DNA of 64,000 nucleotides from Amycolatopsis saalfeldensis (lineage in GTDB: Bacteria > Actinomycetota > Actinomycetes > Mycobacteriales > Pseudonocardiaceae): the NCBI RefSeq assembly GCF_900110575.1, contig NZ_FOEF01000024.1, forward strand, positions 1-64,000. Reading direction: 5' to 3'. Shown piece by piece: positions 16,135-24,530 of the stretch (the stretch's first letter is position 1; every line of letters starts with the position of its first letter). Under the pieces are notes generated by a model. The model saw nothing but the letters and a program-made list of their open reading frames with translations. It made no database searches and was not told the origin of the DNA. A program made the position numbers and the translations under genes.

Positions 16135-17367
16135 TCAAACGCGGCCCCGCACCAGGTCGATCAGCCGGCCGAGCACAACCTCTCCCGCGGCGCGGAGGCC
16201 ATTGTGCTCGTATTCGTTGGTCAGCCAGGGGCGCAGGGTCGGGATGAGGCGGGCGGTCTGCTCCGAGAAGGCGCGGTCCACGTACGCGTCTTCGGCGTAA
16301 ATGGCTGCGGCGCAAGGGATTTCGCAGTTCCGCAGTGCTTCTTCGTCGTACAGGCGGGGCCACTCGTGCTCGGCCAGGATCTCCGCTGCCTCGCGTAGGG
16401 GGGCCAAGCCGGGCAGGTCCGTGAGCAGCCACGGGTACACGTGCTCGCCGCTGAACAGCGTCACGTCCTCGTCGAACACGGGCGGGCGGGCGCGGGCGGC
16501 GGACCAGCGGGTGGCGCCGCCGTCGGCGTAACTGGCTTCGTGCACCAGGACGTACAGCGGGTTTCGCGCGGAGAACGGCAATGCGGCCGCTACGTCGTGC
16601 GCGAACGCGGGGGAGTCCGGGTCACGCTCCAGCAGGTAATGCAGCGTCTCGGCGCCGTCGCTCATGCCGAGCACGTTGCCCAGCAGGCGGAACAGGCGCG
16701 AGGTGAGCGGAGTGCCGTCGGGCAGCGTGAGCTCGCCGGCTTCGAGCCGCTTGTGCAGTGCCCGCACGCGCTCGCGGTCGGCCGGGTAACGCTCGTAGTA
16801 CCGGCGGTTGCGCTCGAGGATCGTGGCGAAGGTGGCCCGGTAGATCTCGTCCGGGTCCGGCCGCAGCGGCGGCACCCCGCCGGTGAAAAACGCCTCCCGC
16901 AGCCCGCCGGGCGACTGCGAAAGGTAGGTCAGCACACAGAAACCGCCGAACGACTGGCCCAGCACGCTCCACCGGCCGACGCCCAGCGCGGCCCGGATCA
17001 GCTCCGCGTCCCGCACGATCGAGTCGGCCCGGAAATGGGTCAGGTACGCCGCCTGCTCGGCCGGCGTCCTGCCCGGCAGCGTGCCCACGGGCGTCGACCG
17101 GCCGGTGCCGCGCTGGTCGAGCAGCAGCACCCGGTACTCACGCAGGGCGCGCGCCAGCCAGGCCGGCGGCGAGCCGGCGGGCCGCGGCGCCTCCTGGCCC
17201 GGCCCGCCCTGCAGGAACACCAGGAACGGGCGGTCGAGCCCGTCCGGGGCGGCCGCCTCGCGGGCGAACACGGTGATCCGCTCGCCGTCGGGCCGGCTGT
17301 GGTCGAGGGGCACCCGGAACTCGTGCTCGGTCAGGACGAGGCCGGGGACGCGCACAGTGGAAGCCAT
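16135..17367 (-). CDS. Proline iminopeptidase-like alpha/beta hydrolase (S33)
   Basis: A 410-aa S33 hydrolase. Diagnostic features are GGPGQE at the oxyanion hole (54-59), LLDQRGTGRS (82-91), and the nucleophile S139 in GQSFGG. The acidic residue is near YAEDAYVD and the histidine lies in NEYEHNGL near the C-terminus. The length is close to the larger prolyl aminopeptidases that release N-terminal proline from peptides. No signal peptide, so probably cytoplasmic. An ATG four codons upstream is an alternative start. Confidence 0.9.
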   Translation of the reverse strand: MASTVRVPGLVLTEHEFRVPLDHSRPDGERITVFAREAAAPDGLDRPFLVFLQGGPGQEAPRPAGSPPAWLARALREYRVLLLDQRGTGRSTPVGTLPGRTPAEQAAYLTHFRADSIVRDAELIRAALGVGRWSVLGQSFGGFCVLTYLSQSPGGLREAFFTGGVPPLRPDPDEIYRATFATILERNRRYYERYPADRERVRALHKRLEAGELTLPDGTPLTSRLFRLLGNVLGMSDGAETLHYLLERDPDSPAFAHDVAAALPFSARNPLYVLVHEASYADGGATRWSAARARPPVFDEDVTLFSGEHVYPWLLTDLPGLAPLREAAEILAEHEWPRLYDEEALRNCEIPCAAAIYAEDAYVDRAFSEQTARLIPTLRPWLTNEYEHNGLRAAGEVVLGRLIDLVRGRV

Positions 17368-17418
17368 GCCGCGATCCAACCACGGCCCGCGCCCGGCCGT
17401 CCCGGTCCCGCGGAAGGG

Positions 17419-17721
17419 TTACTCCCGGCCCATCGCGCGGCGGATCTCGGCCAGCTTGTCCTTCGCGGCCTTGTCGCGGTCGGCGATCTTCTTGTCCAGC
17501 GACGCCAGGTCTTCCTTGCCGCCGATGCCGGCGATCTCCTGCGCGCCCACGGAAGTCTCGTACCGCTTCTCGATGCGGTCGCGGACGGAGTCGAACGACG
17601 GGACGCCGCCCTCGCTGTAGTCCGGCTCCGGCAGCGCCACCGGTGCGGGGACGGGCGCGGTGGTCTCCCCGACGATCTCGGCGTCGAGGGGTTCCTGGTC
17701 GCCGGGCTTGTTCCTGCTCAT
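17419..17721 (-). CDS. Small charged hypothetical protein coupled to Pr6Pr membrane protein
   Basis: A 100-aa hydrophilic protein of unknown function. The N-terminal 50 residues are acidic and proline-rich; the C-terminal 50 residues (LDKKIADRDKAAKDKLAEIR) look helical, possibly coiled-coil. Its ATG overlaps the stop of the membrane protein gene upstream (ATGA), so the two are translationally coupled. No recognisable domain or signal peptide. Confidence 0.7.
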   Translation of the reverse strand: MSRNKPGDQEPLDAEIVGETTAPVPAPVALPEPDYSEGGVPSFDSVRDRIEKRYETSVGAQEIAGIGGKEDLASLDKKIADRDKAAKDKLAEIRRAMGRE

Positions 17722-18470
17722 CAGCTGCTCCGTCCTTCGCGGGCCGGGTGCCCCGTCCCCGACCCTAGCCGGGTTTCGGCGGGCGGGTCGGCGGCTTCGC
17801 GGCGCAGCAGGGCGGGCAGGCGCCGGTCGAGCAGCTTCACCAGCGCGGCGAAGACCAGCGCGACCACGACCACCAGCAACGCGTTGCGCAGGGCCGTGCC
17901 GAAGCCGATTTCGGTGACGTCCATGAACGGGTACGGGTACCAGTGCGTGAACGCGCCCTGCACGAAGATGTAGACCAGCCACGCCACCGGCCAGAGGAAC
18001 GCCGCCGCGACCGTGCCCCAGCCGCCGGTCCCGGGCCTCGGGCCGAGCACCAGCCACGCGGCGACCGCGGCCCACGGCGAGATGTAGTGGAAGCCGATGG
18101 TCGCCGCCAGCGCCCAGCCGGTGACGTGGATGTCCGGCGCCAGCACGATCGCGTACACCAGGCCGGTGATGAGGATGCCCAGCAGCGCGTCGAGCCGCAC
18201 CACCCGCCAGACGCGGCCGTCGAACGCGGGCCGCGCGGCCAGCACCAGGGCGGCGGCCAGCAGGATCAGGTTGCTCTGGATGGTGAAGTAGCTGAACAGC
18301 CGCCACAGCCGGACGCCGACGCCGGCCGCCGCGCCCGTGTCACCGGAGTTCGCGTCCGCGCCCCCCTGGAACACCAGCACGATCTGGATCACCAGCGACA
18401 CGGCGATCACCGCGGCGATCAGCCCGTGCCACCAGCGCGACAACGTGAGGACGGCGGGGCGAGTGGTCAC
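17721..18470 (-). CDS. Pr6Pr family membrane protein
   Basis: A 249-aa protein with six hydrophobic segments. FSYFTIQSNLILLAAALVL (about 59-77), a histidine in DIHVTGW and the segment THWYPYPFMDV are typical of the Pr6Pr family of integral membrane proteins (related to FAR-17a/AIG1), whose function in bacteria is unknown. The ATG at 18470 is the first codon before the initial helix. The tail overlaps the start of the small charged protein, forming a two-gene unit. Confidence 0.85.
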   Translation of the reverse strand: MTTRPAVLTLSRWWHGLIAAVIAVSLVIQIVLVFQGGADANSGDTGAAAGVGVRLWRLFSYFTIQSNLILLAAALVLAARPAFDGRVWRVVRLDALLGILITGLVYAIVLAPDIHVTGWALAATIGFHYISPWAAVAAWLVLGPRPGTGGWGTVAAAFLWPVAWLVYIFVQGAFTHWYPYPFMDVTEIGFGTALRNALLVVVVALVFAALVKLLDRRLPALLRREAADPPAETRLGSGTGHPAREGRSS

Positions 18471-18554
18471 GGGGCTCCCTGCTCGGCGGGTCGGCGGACA
18501 GCGGGAGCTTAGCCCGAACGGCCCAATGCCGCCCGCGCGCGACGGCCGCCCGGG

Positions 18555-19178
18555 TCAGCCCGCGAACCCTTGCTCACGCAGGACCTTCTCGACCTTCTCG
18601 CGGTGGGCGGCCGCCCACTCGTCCAGCGTCTCGGCTTCCTCCTTGGCCTGCTTGGCGGAGGCGTCGGCGAGCACCTGGCCGGCGCGGGCGGCGGGGGTGA
18701 CCACGATGCCCTCCTCGTCGGCGACCACGATGTCGCCGGTGTGCACCGTGACGCCGCCGCAGCGGACCGGCTCGTTCAGGGGCACGGCGGTGGTTTTGGT
18801 GCCGGGGATGGGGATCACGCCGCGGGCGAAGACGGGGAAGCCGAGCTCGCGGACTTCGGCGAGATCGCGGATCACGCCGTCGAGCACGAACGCGGCGATG
18901 CCACGGCGATGGGCGAGGGCGCAGACGTTGCCGCCGGCGAGCGCGTAGTCCACATCGCCGGCCTCGACGACGATGACCGAGCCGGGCTCGGCGCGGTGGA
19001 TCGCCGCGTGCAGCATCAGGTTGTCGCCCGCCGGGCAGCGCACCGTGTACGCCGGGCCCGCGACCCGCGGCATCGGCGACCACAGCGGGCGGACGCCGAG
19101 GTCCATCACCTGCCCGCGGTCGAGCACGTCGGCGAGCGAGGTGGGGGAGAGGGACTGGAAGCCACGGGCGTCGGTCAT
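18555..19178 (-). CDS. RraA family protein
   Basis: A 207-aa protein of the RraA/HMG-aldolase superfamily. The pyruvate and metal-binding region is visible as CPAGDNLMLHAAIHRAEPGS and, about 20 residues on, as FVLDGVIRDLAEV with the RD pair of the class II aldolase-like members. These proteins act either as 4-hydroxy-4-methyl-2-oxoglutarate/oxaloacetate aldolases or, in the E. coli case, as an RNase E regulator. The retained GxxxD-R-D pattern favours aldolase activity. The basic helical tail (AKQAKEEAETLDEWAAAH) is longer than usual. Confidence 0.85.
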   Translation of the reverse strand: MTDARGFQSLSPTSLADVLDRGQVMDLGVRPLWSPMPRVAGPAYTVRCPAGDNLMLHAAIHRAEPGSVIVVEAGDVDYALAGGNVCALAHRRGIAAFVLDGVIRDLAEVRELGFPVFARGVIPIPGTKTTAVPLNEPVRCGGVTVHTGDIVVADEEGIVVTPAARAGQVLADASAKQAKEEAETLDEWAAAHREKVEKVLREQGFAG

Positions 19179-19255
19179 GGCCCGGATCCTAAGGGCGGCG
19201 CCGGAGACACGGCTGTGCACCGGGGTCGCGGTCCCCGGGGCACGGCCGGATCGGG

Positions 19256-19909
19256 TCAGCGCACCAGCGGCGGGCCGAGCGGCAGGGCGGACCCGCCGGT
19301 CGCCGTCGAGGCCGTGCTGAAGAACAGGTAGACGCCGACGGCGGCGAACACCAGCACCACGATGCCGCCGACCTGCAGCGTGCCCGCCGAGCCGTTCACG
19401 GTGCCGGCCAGCACCAGTGCCAGCGCGACCTCGATCAGCGCGAACAGGATCGTGTACGTCACCGGCAGCCGCAGCGTGGCCAGCGTCAGCATGCCGACGA
19501 CGACCAGCCACGAGATGAGGAACAGGCCCTGGGTGTCCACGGCCGCGGCCGTGGCGATCCCGAACCAGCTGTGCGTCAGGCCGAGCACGAGCAGCGCGTA
19601 GCTCAGCCAGAATCCGGAGAAGATGCCGAACACGCCGGCCACGGCGCTCTGGCCGACGGCGGCGGCCCAGCCGGCCGCGATCAGCAGGCCGATGCCCGTC
19701 GCGGCGATGATGACGGCGAGCGACGCGCCGACCGCGGAGGCGGGCACGTACCCGATCAGGACGAGGCCGAGCGCGACCGAACCCACCACGAAGCTGGGGA
19801 GTCCGATCATCATCGGGTCGGCGGCCGGCGCTGCGGCCGGTGCGGCCTCGGCGGTGGGCTGGGCCGGGACACGGGGGACGCTTTCGGTACTGGCATCGAG
19901 GGTGGTCAT
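19256..19909 (-). CDS. GPR1/FUN34/SatP family acetate transporter
   Basis: A 217-aa membrane protein with six hydrophobic segments following an Ala/Pro-rich cytoplasmic N-terminus of about 30 residues. The pattern ADPMMIGLPSFVVGSVALGL corresponds to the family's N-terminal signature (NPxPLGL in canonical members), here altered to DPMMIGL. FGIFSGFWLSYALLVLGL is the conserved central helix. Canonical relatives take up acetate and succinate by proton symport; the altered signature leaves the substrate open. Transcribed towards RraA, 77 bp away. Confidence 0.8.
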   Translation of the reverse strand: MTTLDASTESVPRVPAQPTAEAAPAAAPAADPMMIGLPSFVVGSVALGLVLIGYVPASAVGASLAVIIAATGIGLLIAAGWAAAVGQSAVAGVFGIFSGFWLSYALLVLGLTHSWFGIATAAAVDTQGLFLISWLVVVGMLTLATLRLPVTYTILFALIEVALALVLAGTVNGSAGTLQVGGIVVLVFAAVGVYLFFSTASTATGGSALPLGPPLVR

Positions 19910-19998
19910 GCGGGCTCCCTGGTCGGGCATCCGGAGTGTGCCGGGTCGTCGCGGAGGCACAAAGCCCGGTATACCGCGCCCGAGAGCGGCCGGGAGTC

Positions 19999-20901
19999 TC
20001 ATTTCGAGACGCGTGGAGGCGCGGGAACCGCTACGGTGCGCCGCGGGCGGGACCGGCGGCGCAGGCCGATCAGCGCGACGCCGCCGATGCTCACCGCCCC
20101 GCCGGCCAGCTCGGCCGGGCCGGGGACCTCGCCGAGCCAGGCGTAGGCGACCGCGAGCGCGACGACGGGCACGAGGTAGAGCGCGGCCGTCGCCGTGGTG
20201 ACGGTGTTGCGGGCGACGCCGTAACCCCACAGCACAAACCCGAGCGCGGACGGGAGCAGGCCGAGGAACAGCACCGCCGCGTCCGCCGCGGGCGGTGCCG
20301 AGGCGAGGTCGCGGAAGGCGGCCGGGGCCAGGGGGAGCGAGAAGAGCGTGCCGGTCCACATCGCGTAACAGGCGACTTCGAGACCGGAATACCGGCGCAG
20401 CAGCGGTTTGCTGCAGAAGTGGTACGTCGCCTGCACCAGCGCGGCGGCCAGCAGCACCCACGCGGCGGTCGAGTAGCCGACGTCGCCTCCGGAGAGTGCG
20501 ATCAGCGCTGAGCCGCCGAGCGCGACGAGGCTGCCGACGATCTTGCGCGGGCCCAGCCGTTCACCGAGGAACGCGGCCGCCAGCACCGCGCTGAACACCG
20601 GCGCGGTGGCCACCAGCAGGCTCGCCGTCCCGGCCGGCACCCGGACCTCGCCCCAGTTGAGCAGCAGCTGGTACGCCGTCATGCCGGTCAGCCCGCACAC
20701 CGCGATCAGCGGCAGGTCCTTCGCGCGCGGCCGCCGCACGCCGAGGAACGGCGCCGCGGCCAGCAGCGCGGCCGAAGCCACGGCCAGCCGCAGGAACGAA
20801 AGACCGGAGGGGCCGTAGCCGTCGAGACCGGCCCGGATCGCCGGGAAGGCCGAGGCCCACAGCACCACGGTCGCGCCGAGGGCGAAGGTCGCTTTGGTCA
20901 C
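19999..20901 (-). CDS. EamA (DMT superfamily) transporter
   Basis: A 300-aa drug/metabolite transporter with two EamA repeats and about ten membrane helices. The repeat-end signature SFLRLAVASAALLAAAPF is in the first half, and AALYLVPVVALAVAYAWLGE in the second. Divergent from a LysR regulator 71 bp away, the usual arrangement for a metabolite exporter controlled by its neighbour. Substrate unknown. Confidence 0.9.
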   Translation of the reverse strand: MTKATFALGATVVLWASAFPAIRAGLDGYGPSGLSFLRLAVASAALLAAAPFLGVRRPRAKDLPLIAVCGLTGMTAYQLLLNWGEVRVPAGTASLLVATAPVFSAVLAAAFLGERLGPRKIVGSLVALGGSALIALSGGDVGYSTAAWVLLAAALVQATYHFCSKPLLRRYSGLEVACYAMWTGTLFSLPLAPAAFRDLASAPPAADAAVLFLGLLPSALGFVLWGYGVARNTVTTATAALYLVPVVALAVAYAWLGEVPGPAELAGGAVSIGGVALIGLRRRSRPRRTVAVPAPPRVSK

Positions 20902-20972
20902 GGGGCCGAGTCTGCGCGTTAGAATGCGGTAGATCCAGTTAGACTTTCAACGCTGAAAAGAAAGCTGTGCTT

Positions 20973-21872
20973 ATGCTTGAAGTCCGCCGTCTCCGGCTGC
21001 TGCACGAGCTGGCGCAGCACGGCACGGTGACCGCGACCGCCGAGGCGCTGCGGCTCACCGGGCCCGCGGTGTCGCAGCAGCTCGCCGCGCTGGAGCGGGA
21101 GGCGGGCGTGCCACTGCTGGAGAAACGCGGCCGGCGGCTGGCGCTGACCGCCGCCGGCGAGCTGCTGGTGTCGCACGCCGACGTCATCCTCGGCGATCTC
21201 GATGCCGCGGAGTCGGCGCTGGCGGCCCTGCGCTCGGACGGTGTCGGCACCGTCCGGATCGTCGCCTTCCCTTCCGCGGCAAGGGCTCTCGTCGCTCCAC
21301 TGTGGACGAAAGTACCCGGGGTGACGCTGCGGCTGCTGGAGCAGGAGCCGGAGCTCGCGATCGGCACGCTGCTGCGCCGGGAGGCGGATGTCGCGCTGGT
21401 GCACAGTTACACGCTCCTGCCGCGCGAGTCGCCCGCCCGCTGCGAGGAGCACCCGATCGCCGACGACCCCGTGCTGCTCGCGCTCCCCCCGGCGCTGGCG
21501 CGGGAGCGGGGGCTCGCGCCGGGGCAGAAGGCGCGGCTCGCGCGGTTCGCCGGGCAGCCGTGGCTGGTGCCGTCGAAGGAGTTTTCCTGTCACGCCATGA
21601 TCGAACGCGCGTGCGGCGCGGCCGGGTTCGTGCCCGAGGTGGCGGCCGAGGCCACCGATTTCGCCGTGCTCACCGCGCTGGTGGCCGCCGGCGCCGGGGT
21701 GGCGCTGGTCCCGCGGATGGCGCTGCCGGACGCGCACGGCGACGTCAGCCTGCACCCGCTCGCGTCGCCGGTCACGCGCCGGGTCTACGCGCTGACCCGG
21801 CTGGGCACCGCCCGCCGGCCGGACGTGCGGGCGGTGCTCACCGGGCTCGTGGCCGGCTCAGGCGTGCGTTGA
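20973..21872 (+). CDS. LysR family transcriptional regulator
   Basis: A 299-aa LysR regulator. The N-terminal helix-turn-helix is LLHELAQHGTVTATAEALRL followed by GPAVSQQLAALEREAG, and the rest is the two-lobed effector domain. The ATG at 20973 is used; a GTG two codons earlier is possible. The spacer to the divergent transporter holds TTTCA-N4-TGAAA (20945-20958), overlapping the promoter zone. The 3' end overlaps the convergent HAF-repeat gene by 15 bp. Confidence 0.9.
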   Translation: MLEVRRLRLLHELAQHGTVTATAEALRLTGPAVSQQLAALEREAGVPLLEKRGRRLALTAAGELLVSHADVILGDLDAAESALAALRSDGVGTVRIVAFPSAARALVAPLWTKVPGVTLRLLEQEPELAIGTLLRREADVALVHSYTLLPRESPARCEEHPIADDPVLLALPPALARERGLAPGQKARLARFAGQPWLVPSKEFSCHAMIERACGAAGFVPEVAAEATDFAVLTALVAAGAGVALVPRMALPDAHGDVSLHPLASPVTRRVYALTRLGTARRPDVRAVLTGLVAGSGVR

Positions 21873-22874
21873 GGTGCAGGTCCAGTGGATCGGGCCGTAA
21901 CCGCTGACGCTGCCGAAGATCGTGTTGTCGTCGCCGATCACGTAGACGTCGCTGTCGTCGGTGAAGCCCGCGGGCAACGGCAGGTCGGCCAGGTGCGTGG
22001 TGTCGCTCCAGACGGCGGGCGGGCCGGTGAGGGTGTCGCGGCTGCCGGCGATCAAGCCGTGCGCGTTGATGGCCTGGGCGGTGCCGCCGTCGGTGATCGG
22101 CCGGGCGTCGCCGGGCGCGTGCCAGACCACCGACTGTGATTCGGGCCAGGCGCCGATCTCGGTGCCGATCACGTGGCCGCCGCGGATTCCGGCCAGCAGC
22201 AAGGGATAACCGGGCCCGCCGAGCGGCACGATCCGGCCGCCCTGCCAGAGGTGGCCGGGGTTGTTGCTGCCGTCGTAGAGCAGCACGGTGCCGTCGTCGT
22301 CGAGGTCGATGCCCTGTCCCACGGCGGTGTCGATGACCTGCGGGGCGGCCGCGAGTGTGGACCACAGCAAGGTGACGGCGTGGCCGTCCTTCGCGGAGCG
22401 GCCGCTGGCGAGCACGTCGCCGCGCTCGTTGAGGGCGACCGCGTAGTCCGCCTCGTATCCGGCCGGCGGGGTCAGGTAGGTGAGCACGCCGGAGGCGCTG
22501 TAGAGGAACACGCCGCTGCGCGAGGTGCTGCGCTGGCCGCCGGACAGCAGCACCGTCCCGGCGGAGTTCTCGTCGACGATCTGCGGGAAGGTGAAGTCGT
22601 CGATCTCGGGCACGATCCGCGGCGACCCGCCGGTCCAGACCACCAGCCGGTAGCTGTCGGTGGCGGTGTTGAGCACGGTGCCGGAGTAGCCGCCGTGACT
22701 GTCGGTGCCGGTGATCCGGACGTCCTGCGGCGCGTACCCCTCCGGCGGCGCGATCTTCTCGAAGGTCCAGCTGCACGCGGCCGGCCCCGTCCCGGCCATC
22801 GCCGGCGCGGCCGGCACAGCGGCGCCCACGAGCAGCGCGGCGGCGAGTGTGGCCAGACGTCTTCTACTAGTCAT
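21858..22874 (-). CDS. Secreted HAF-repeat beta-propeller-like protein
   Basis: A 338-aa exported protein. The Sec signal peptide (MTSRRRLATLAAALLVGAAV to about residue 28) has a likely cleavage after AMA. The rest is built from repeats of about 45-50 residues with patterns such as GTVLLSGG, ERGDVLASG, DDGTVLLYDG and AHGLIAGS, typical of the extracellular HAF repeat family (probable beta-propeller). Function unknown in this family. Its four or so cysteines are at the two ends, which may close the ring. Confidence 0.8.
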   Translation of the reverse strand: MTSRRRLATLAAALLVGAAVPAAPAMAGTGPAACSWTFEKIAPPEGYAPQDVRITGTDSHGGYSGTVLNTATDSYRLVVWTGGSPRIVPEIDDFTFPQIVDENSAGTVLLSGGQRSTSRSGVFLYSASGVLTYLTPPAGYEADYAVALNERGDVLASGRSAKDGHAVTLLWSTLAAAPQVIDTAVGQGIDLDDDGTVLLYDGSNNPGHLWQGGRIVPLGGPGYPLLLAGIRGGHVIGTEIGAWPESQSVVWHAPGDARPITDGGTAQAINAHGLIAGSRDTLTGPPAVWSDTTHLADLPLPAGFTDDSDVYVIGDDNTIFGSVSGYGPIHWTCTSTHA

Positions 22875-23195
22875 GGTGGATCCCCCAGTGTCGCTTGGTG
22901 TGGGCGGAACACGCGCCGCCCGCGGAACGGGTTGCCCGCGGTGGTCGCGAGTCACCCGATTCGCCCAATCGGCAGGGAAACGGACTGGTGGCGCTGGTGG
23001 TGGTTCGCCTGGTTGGCCTGACGCGGCGGTGTTCGCGGCGATTCGCCGGGGCTTGTTCGAGCCGGTCTGCACGGTTCGCCGGAAGCGGGGCCTGTTCGTG
23101 CCGGTTCGCCCGGCTCGGCGGGAACGTGTTTGCCGCTGCGCCGCCGTGGGTATTAGTGCTCCGCCTTTCCCCAGAATGCCGGAGGCGAGCCGAAA
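22875..23195. other. Upstream region between two divergent genes
   Basis: About 320 bp without a recognised gene. It carries repeated gttcgcc words (ttcgcc at several places between 22970 and 23120) but no clear terminator or RNA. It should contain the promoters of the HAF protein and the HATPase-like gene; no consensus promoter could be assigned. Confidence 0.4.
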
Positions 23196-23573
23196 ATGGC
23201 CCAGAACCCTGCCTTCGCGGGCGAACCGGCCTCGTCGGCGATCCTGGCCGGGCCCGAGGCCTCGGCCGCGGTACCGGCGACCATCAACACCATGCTCGCC
23301 GGCGTTTCGCCGGAGGTGGTGCTCGACGTCGTCTCCCTGGTCGACGAACTGGTAGCCGACGCCGAGCGCGACGGCGCCAAGTTCGAAACCCTGGTCCTCT
23401 CCCGGGATTCGTCACGGTTCCGAGTGCAGGTCTCACGGCTCACCCCAGCCACCCGCCCCGAAACCGAACTATCCGCCGACGCCGCCTTCGGCCGCCTGCT
23501 GGTGGACGAGGTCGCCACCACCTGGGGCACCCGCGGCTCGACCACCTGGGCCGAAGTGCAACTCGCCGGCTGA
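23196..23573 (+). CDS. Degenerate anti-sigma-factor-like HATPase domain protein
   Basis: A 125-aa protein with the outline of RsbW-type serine-kinase anti-sigma factors: LDVVSLVDELVADAERDG corresponds to the N-box helix, FGRLLVDEVATTWGTRG to the last helix and STTWAEVQL to the final strand. The N-box asparagine is replaced (ELVADAE instead of ELVxNA), and the DxGxG ATP-lid motif is not recognisable, so ATP binding or kinase activity is doubtful. It may be a binding-only relative. A G-rich minisatellite starts directly after the stop. Confidence 0.65.
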   Translation: MAQNPAFAGEPASSAILAGPEASAAVPATINTMLAGVSPEVVLDVVSLVDELVADAERDGAKFETLVLSRDSSRFRVQVSRLTPATRPETELSADAAFGRLLVDEVATTWGTRGSTTWAEVQLAG

Positions 23574-23591
23574 CCCTGAGCCCTGAGCGGC

Positions 23592-23830
23592 TTGCGCTCG
23601 GCTGGGGTGCGGGGCTTGCGCCTGGCTGTGCTGTTGGACTTGCGCTGGGTTGGGGCGCCGGATTTGCGCTCGGCTGGGGTGCGGGGGTGGTGCCTGGCTG
23701 TGCTGTTCGACTTGCGCTGGGCTGGGGCGCCAGATTTGCGCTCGGCTGGGGCGCGGGAGTTGTGCCGGATTTGCGCTCGGCTCGGGCGCGGGGGTGGTGC
23801 CGGATTTGCGCTCGGCTGGGGTGCGGGAGT
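23592..23830 (+). repeat. G-rich minisatellite with 72-bp higher-order unit
   Basis: The word ttgcgct begins at 23592, 23640, 23664, 23712, 23736, 23771 and 23806. Spacings are 48, 24, 48, 24, 35 and 35, that is, two copies of a 72-bp unit followed by 35-bp units. Degenerate material of similar composition continues to about 24080. Several reading frames stay open through it on both strands, but the predicted proteins are repetitive and have no ribosome sites. I regard it as non-coding DNA. Confidence 0.85.
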
Positions 23831-24273
23831 TGTGCTCGGCGGGGCGTCTGGCTGGGCTGGGGGACTCCTGCTCGGCTGCGGTGCCGGACTGGGGGTACCG
23901 GACTGGCGCCCGGCTGCGGCGTTGCGCCGGCTTCCTGCCCGGCTGCGTTGCCGCGGCGGGCTCCTGACTCCTCGTGCCCCGGTGCCGGACTCCCGGCGTC
24001 GCGGGGCCCTTGTCGCGTCGCCGGGTCGGGTCTGTGCCGGAACCGCGGCGGCCGGCCGAGGGCGTGGGTGAAAGTGTCGTGGTTTTGTCAAGCCGTGCGG
24101 GGCTCCGTCCGGCCGGTCGGTGCGGCAGGGTGGAGAGCGGGGCCGTCGGCCGGTGAGGAGACGCATGATCCGGGCTCGGCGAGCGGCGACGGCGCCGGAC
24201 CGCCGCGCGTCTTCGGGGCACGGGCAGTCGGCCCGGGCCCCGGGCGGTCCGGCGGGCAGCGAGGTGGGGGCGT

Positions 24274-24446
24274 CAGGCGGCGGGGCTGGGTTGCGAGCCC
24301 GCGGGTCGACAGGCGGCGGGGCTGGGGCAGCCGCCTGCGAGGTCGGGGCGGCAGGCGGCGGGGCTGGGTTGCGAGCCCGTGGGTCGGCAGGCGGCGGGGC
24401 TGGGCCGGCCGCCCGCGAGGTAAGGGCGGCAGGCGGCGGAGCTGGG
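24274..24446 (+). repeat. G-rich minisatellite with alternating 36/42-bp spacing
   Basis: The 17-mer CAGGCGGCGGGGCTGGG occurs at 24274, 24310, 24352 and 24388, and with one change at 24430. Intervals alternate 36 and 42 bp, giving a 78-bp higher-order unit. It lies 3' of the 325-aa gene that ends at 24531 on the minus strand. The stretch 23831-24273 and 24447-24530 around it is of similar G-rich composition with no gene I can support. Confidence 0.85.
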
Positions 24447-24530
24447 GCGTCGGCCCGTGGAAGAACGGCAGGCAGCCGGGCCGGGCCGGCCGCCCGCGGG
24501 GCGGGAAGATCGGCCAGTGGGGCCGGAAAG

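Noticed and set aside
23592..24446. CRISPR array
   Set aside because: Repeats are adjacent or interlocked without unique spacers of constant length, and there are no cas genes.
23574..24530. Long open frames on both strands through the minisatellites
   Set aside because: Repeats with periods divisible by three lack stops in several frames at once; no ribosome site or conserved domain supports translation.
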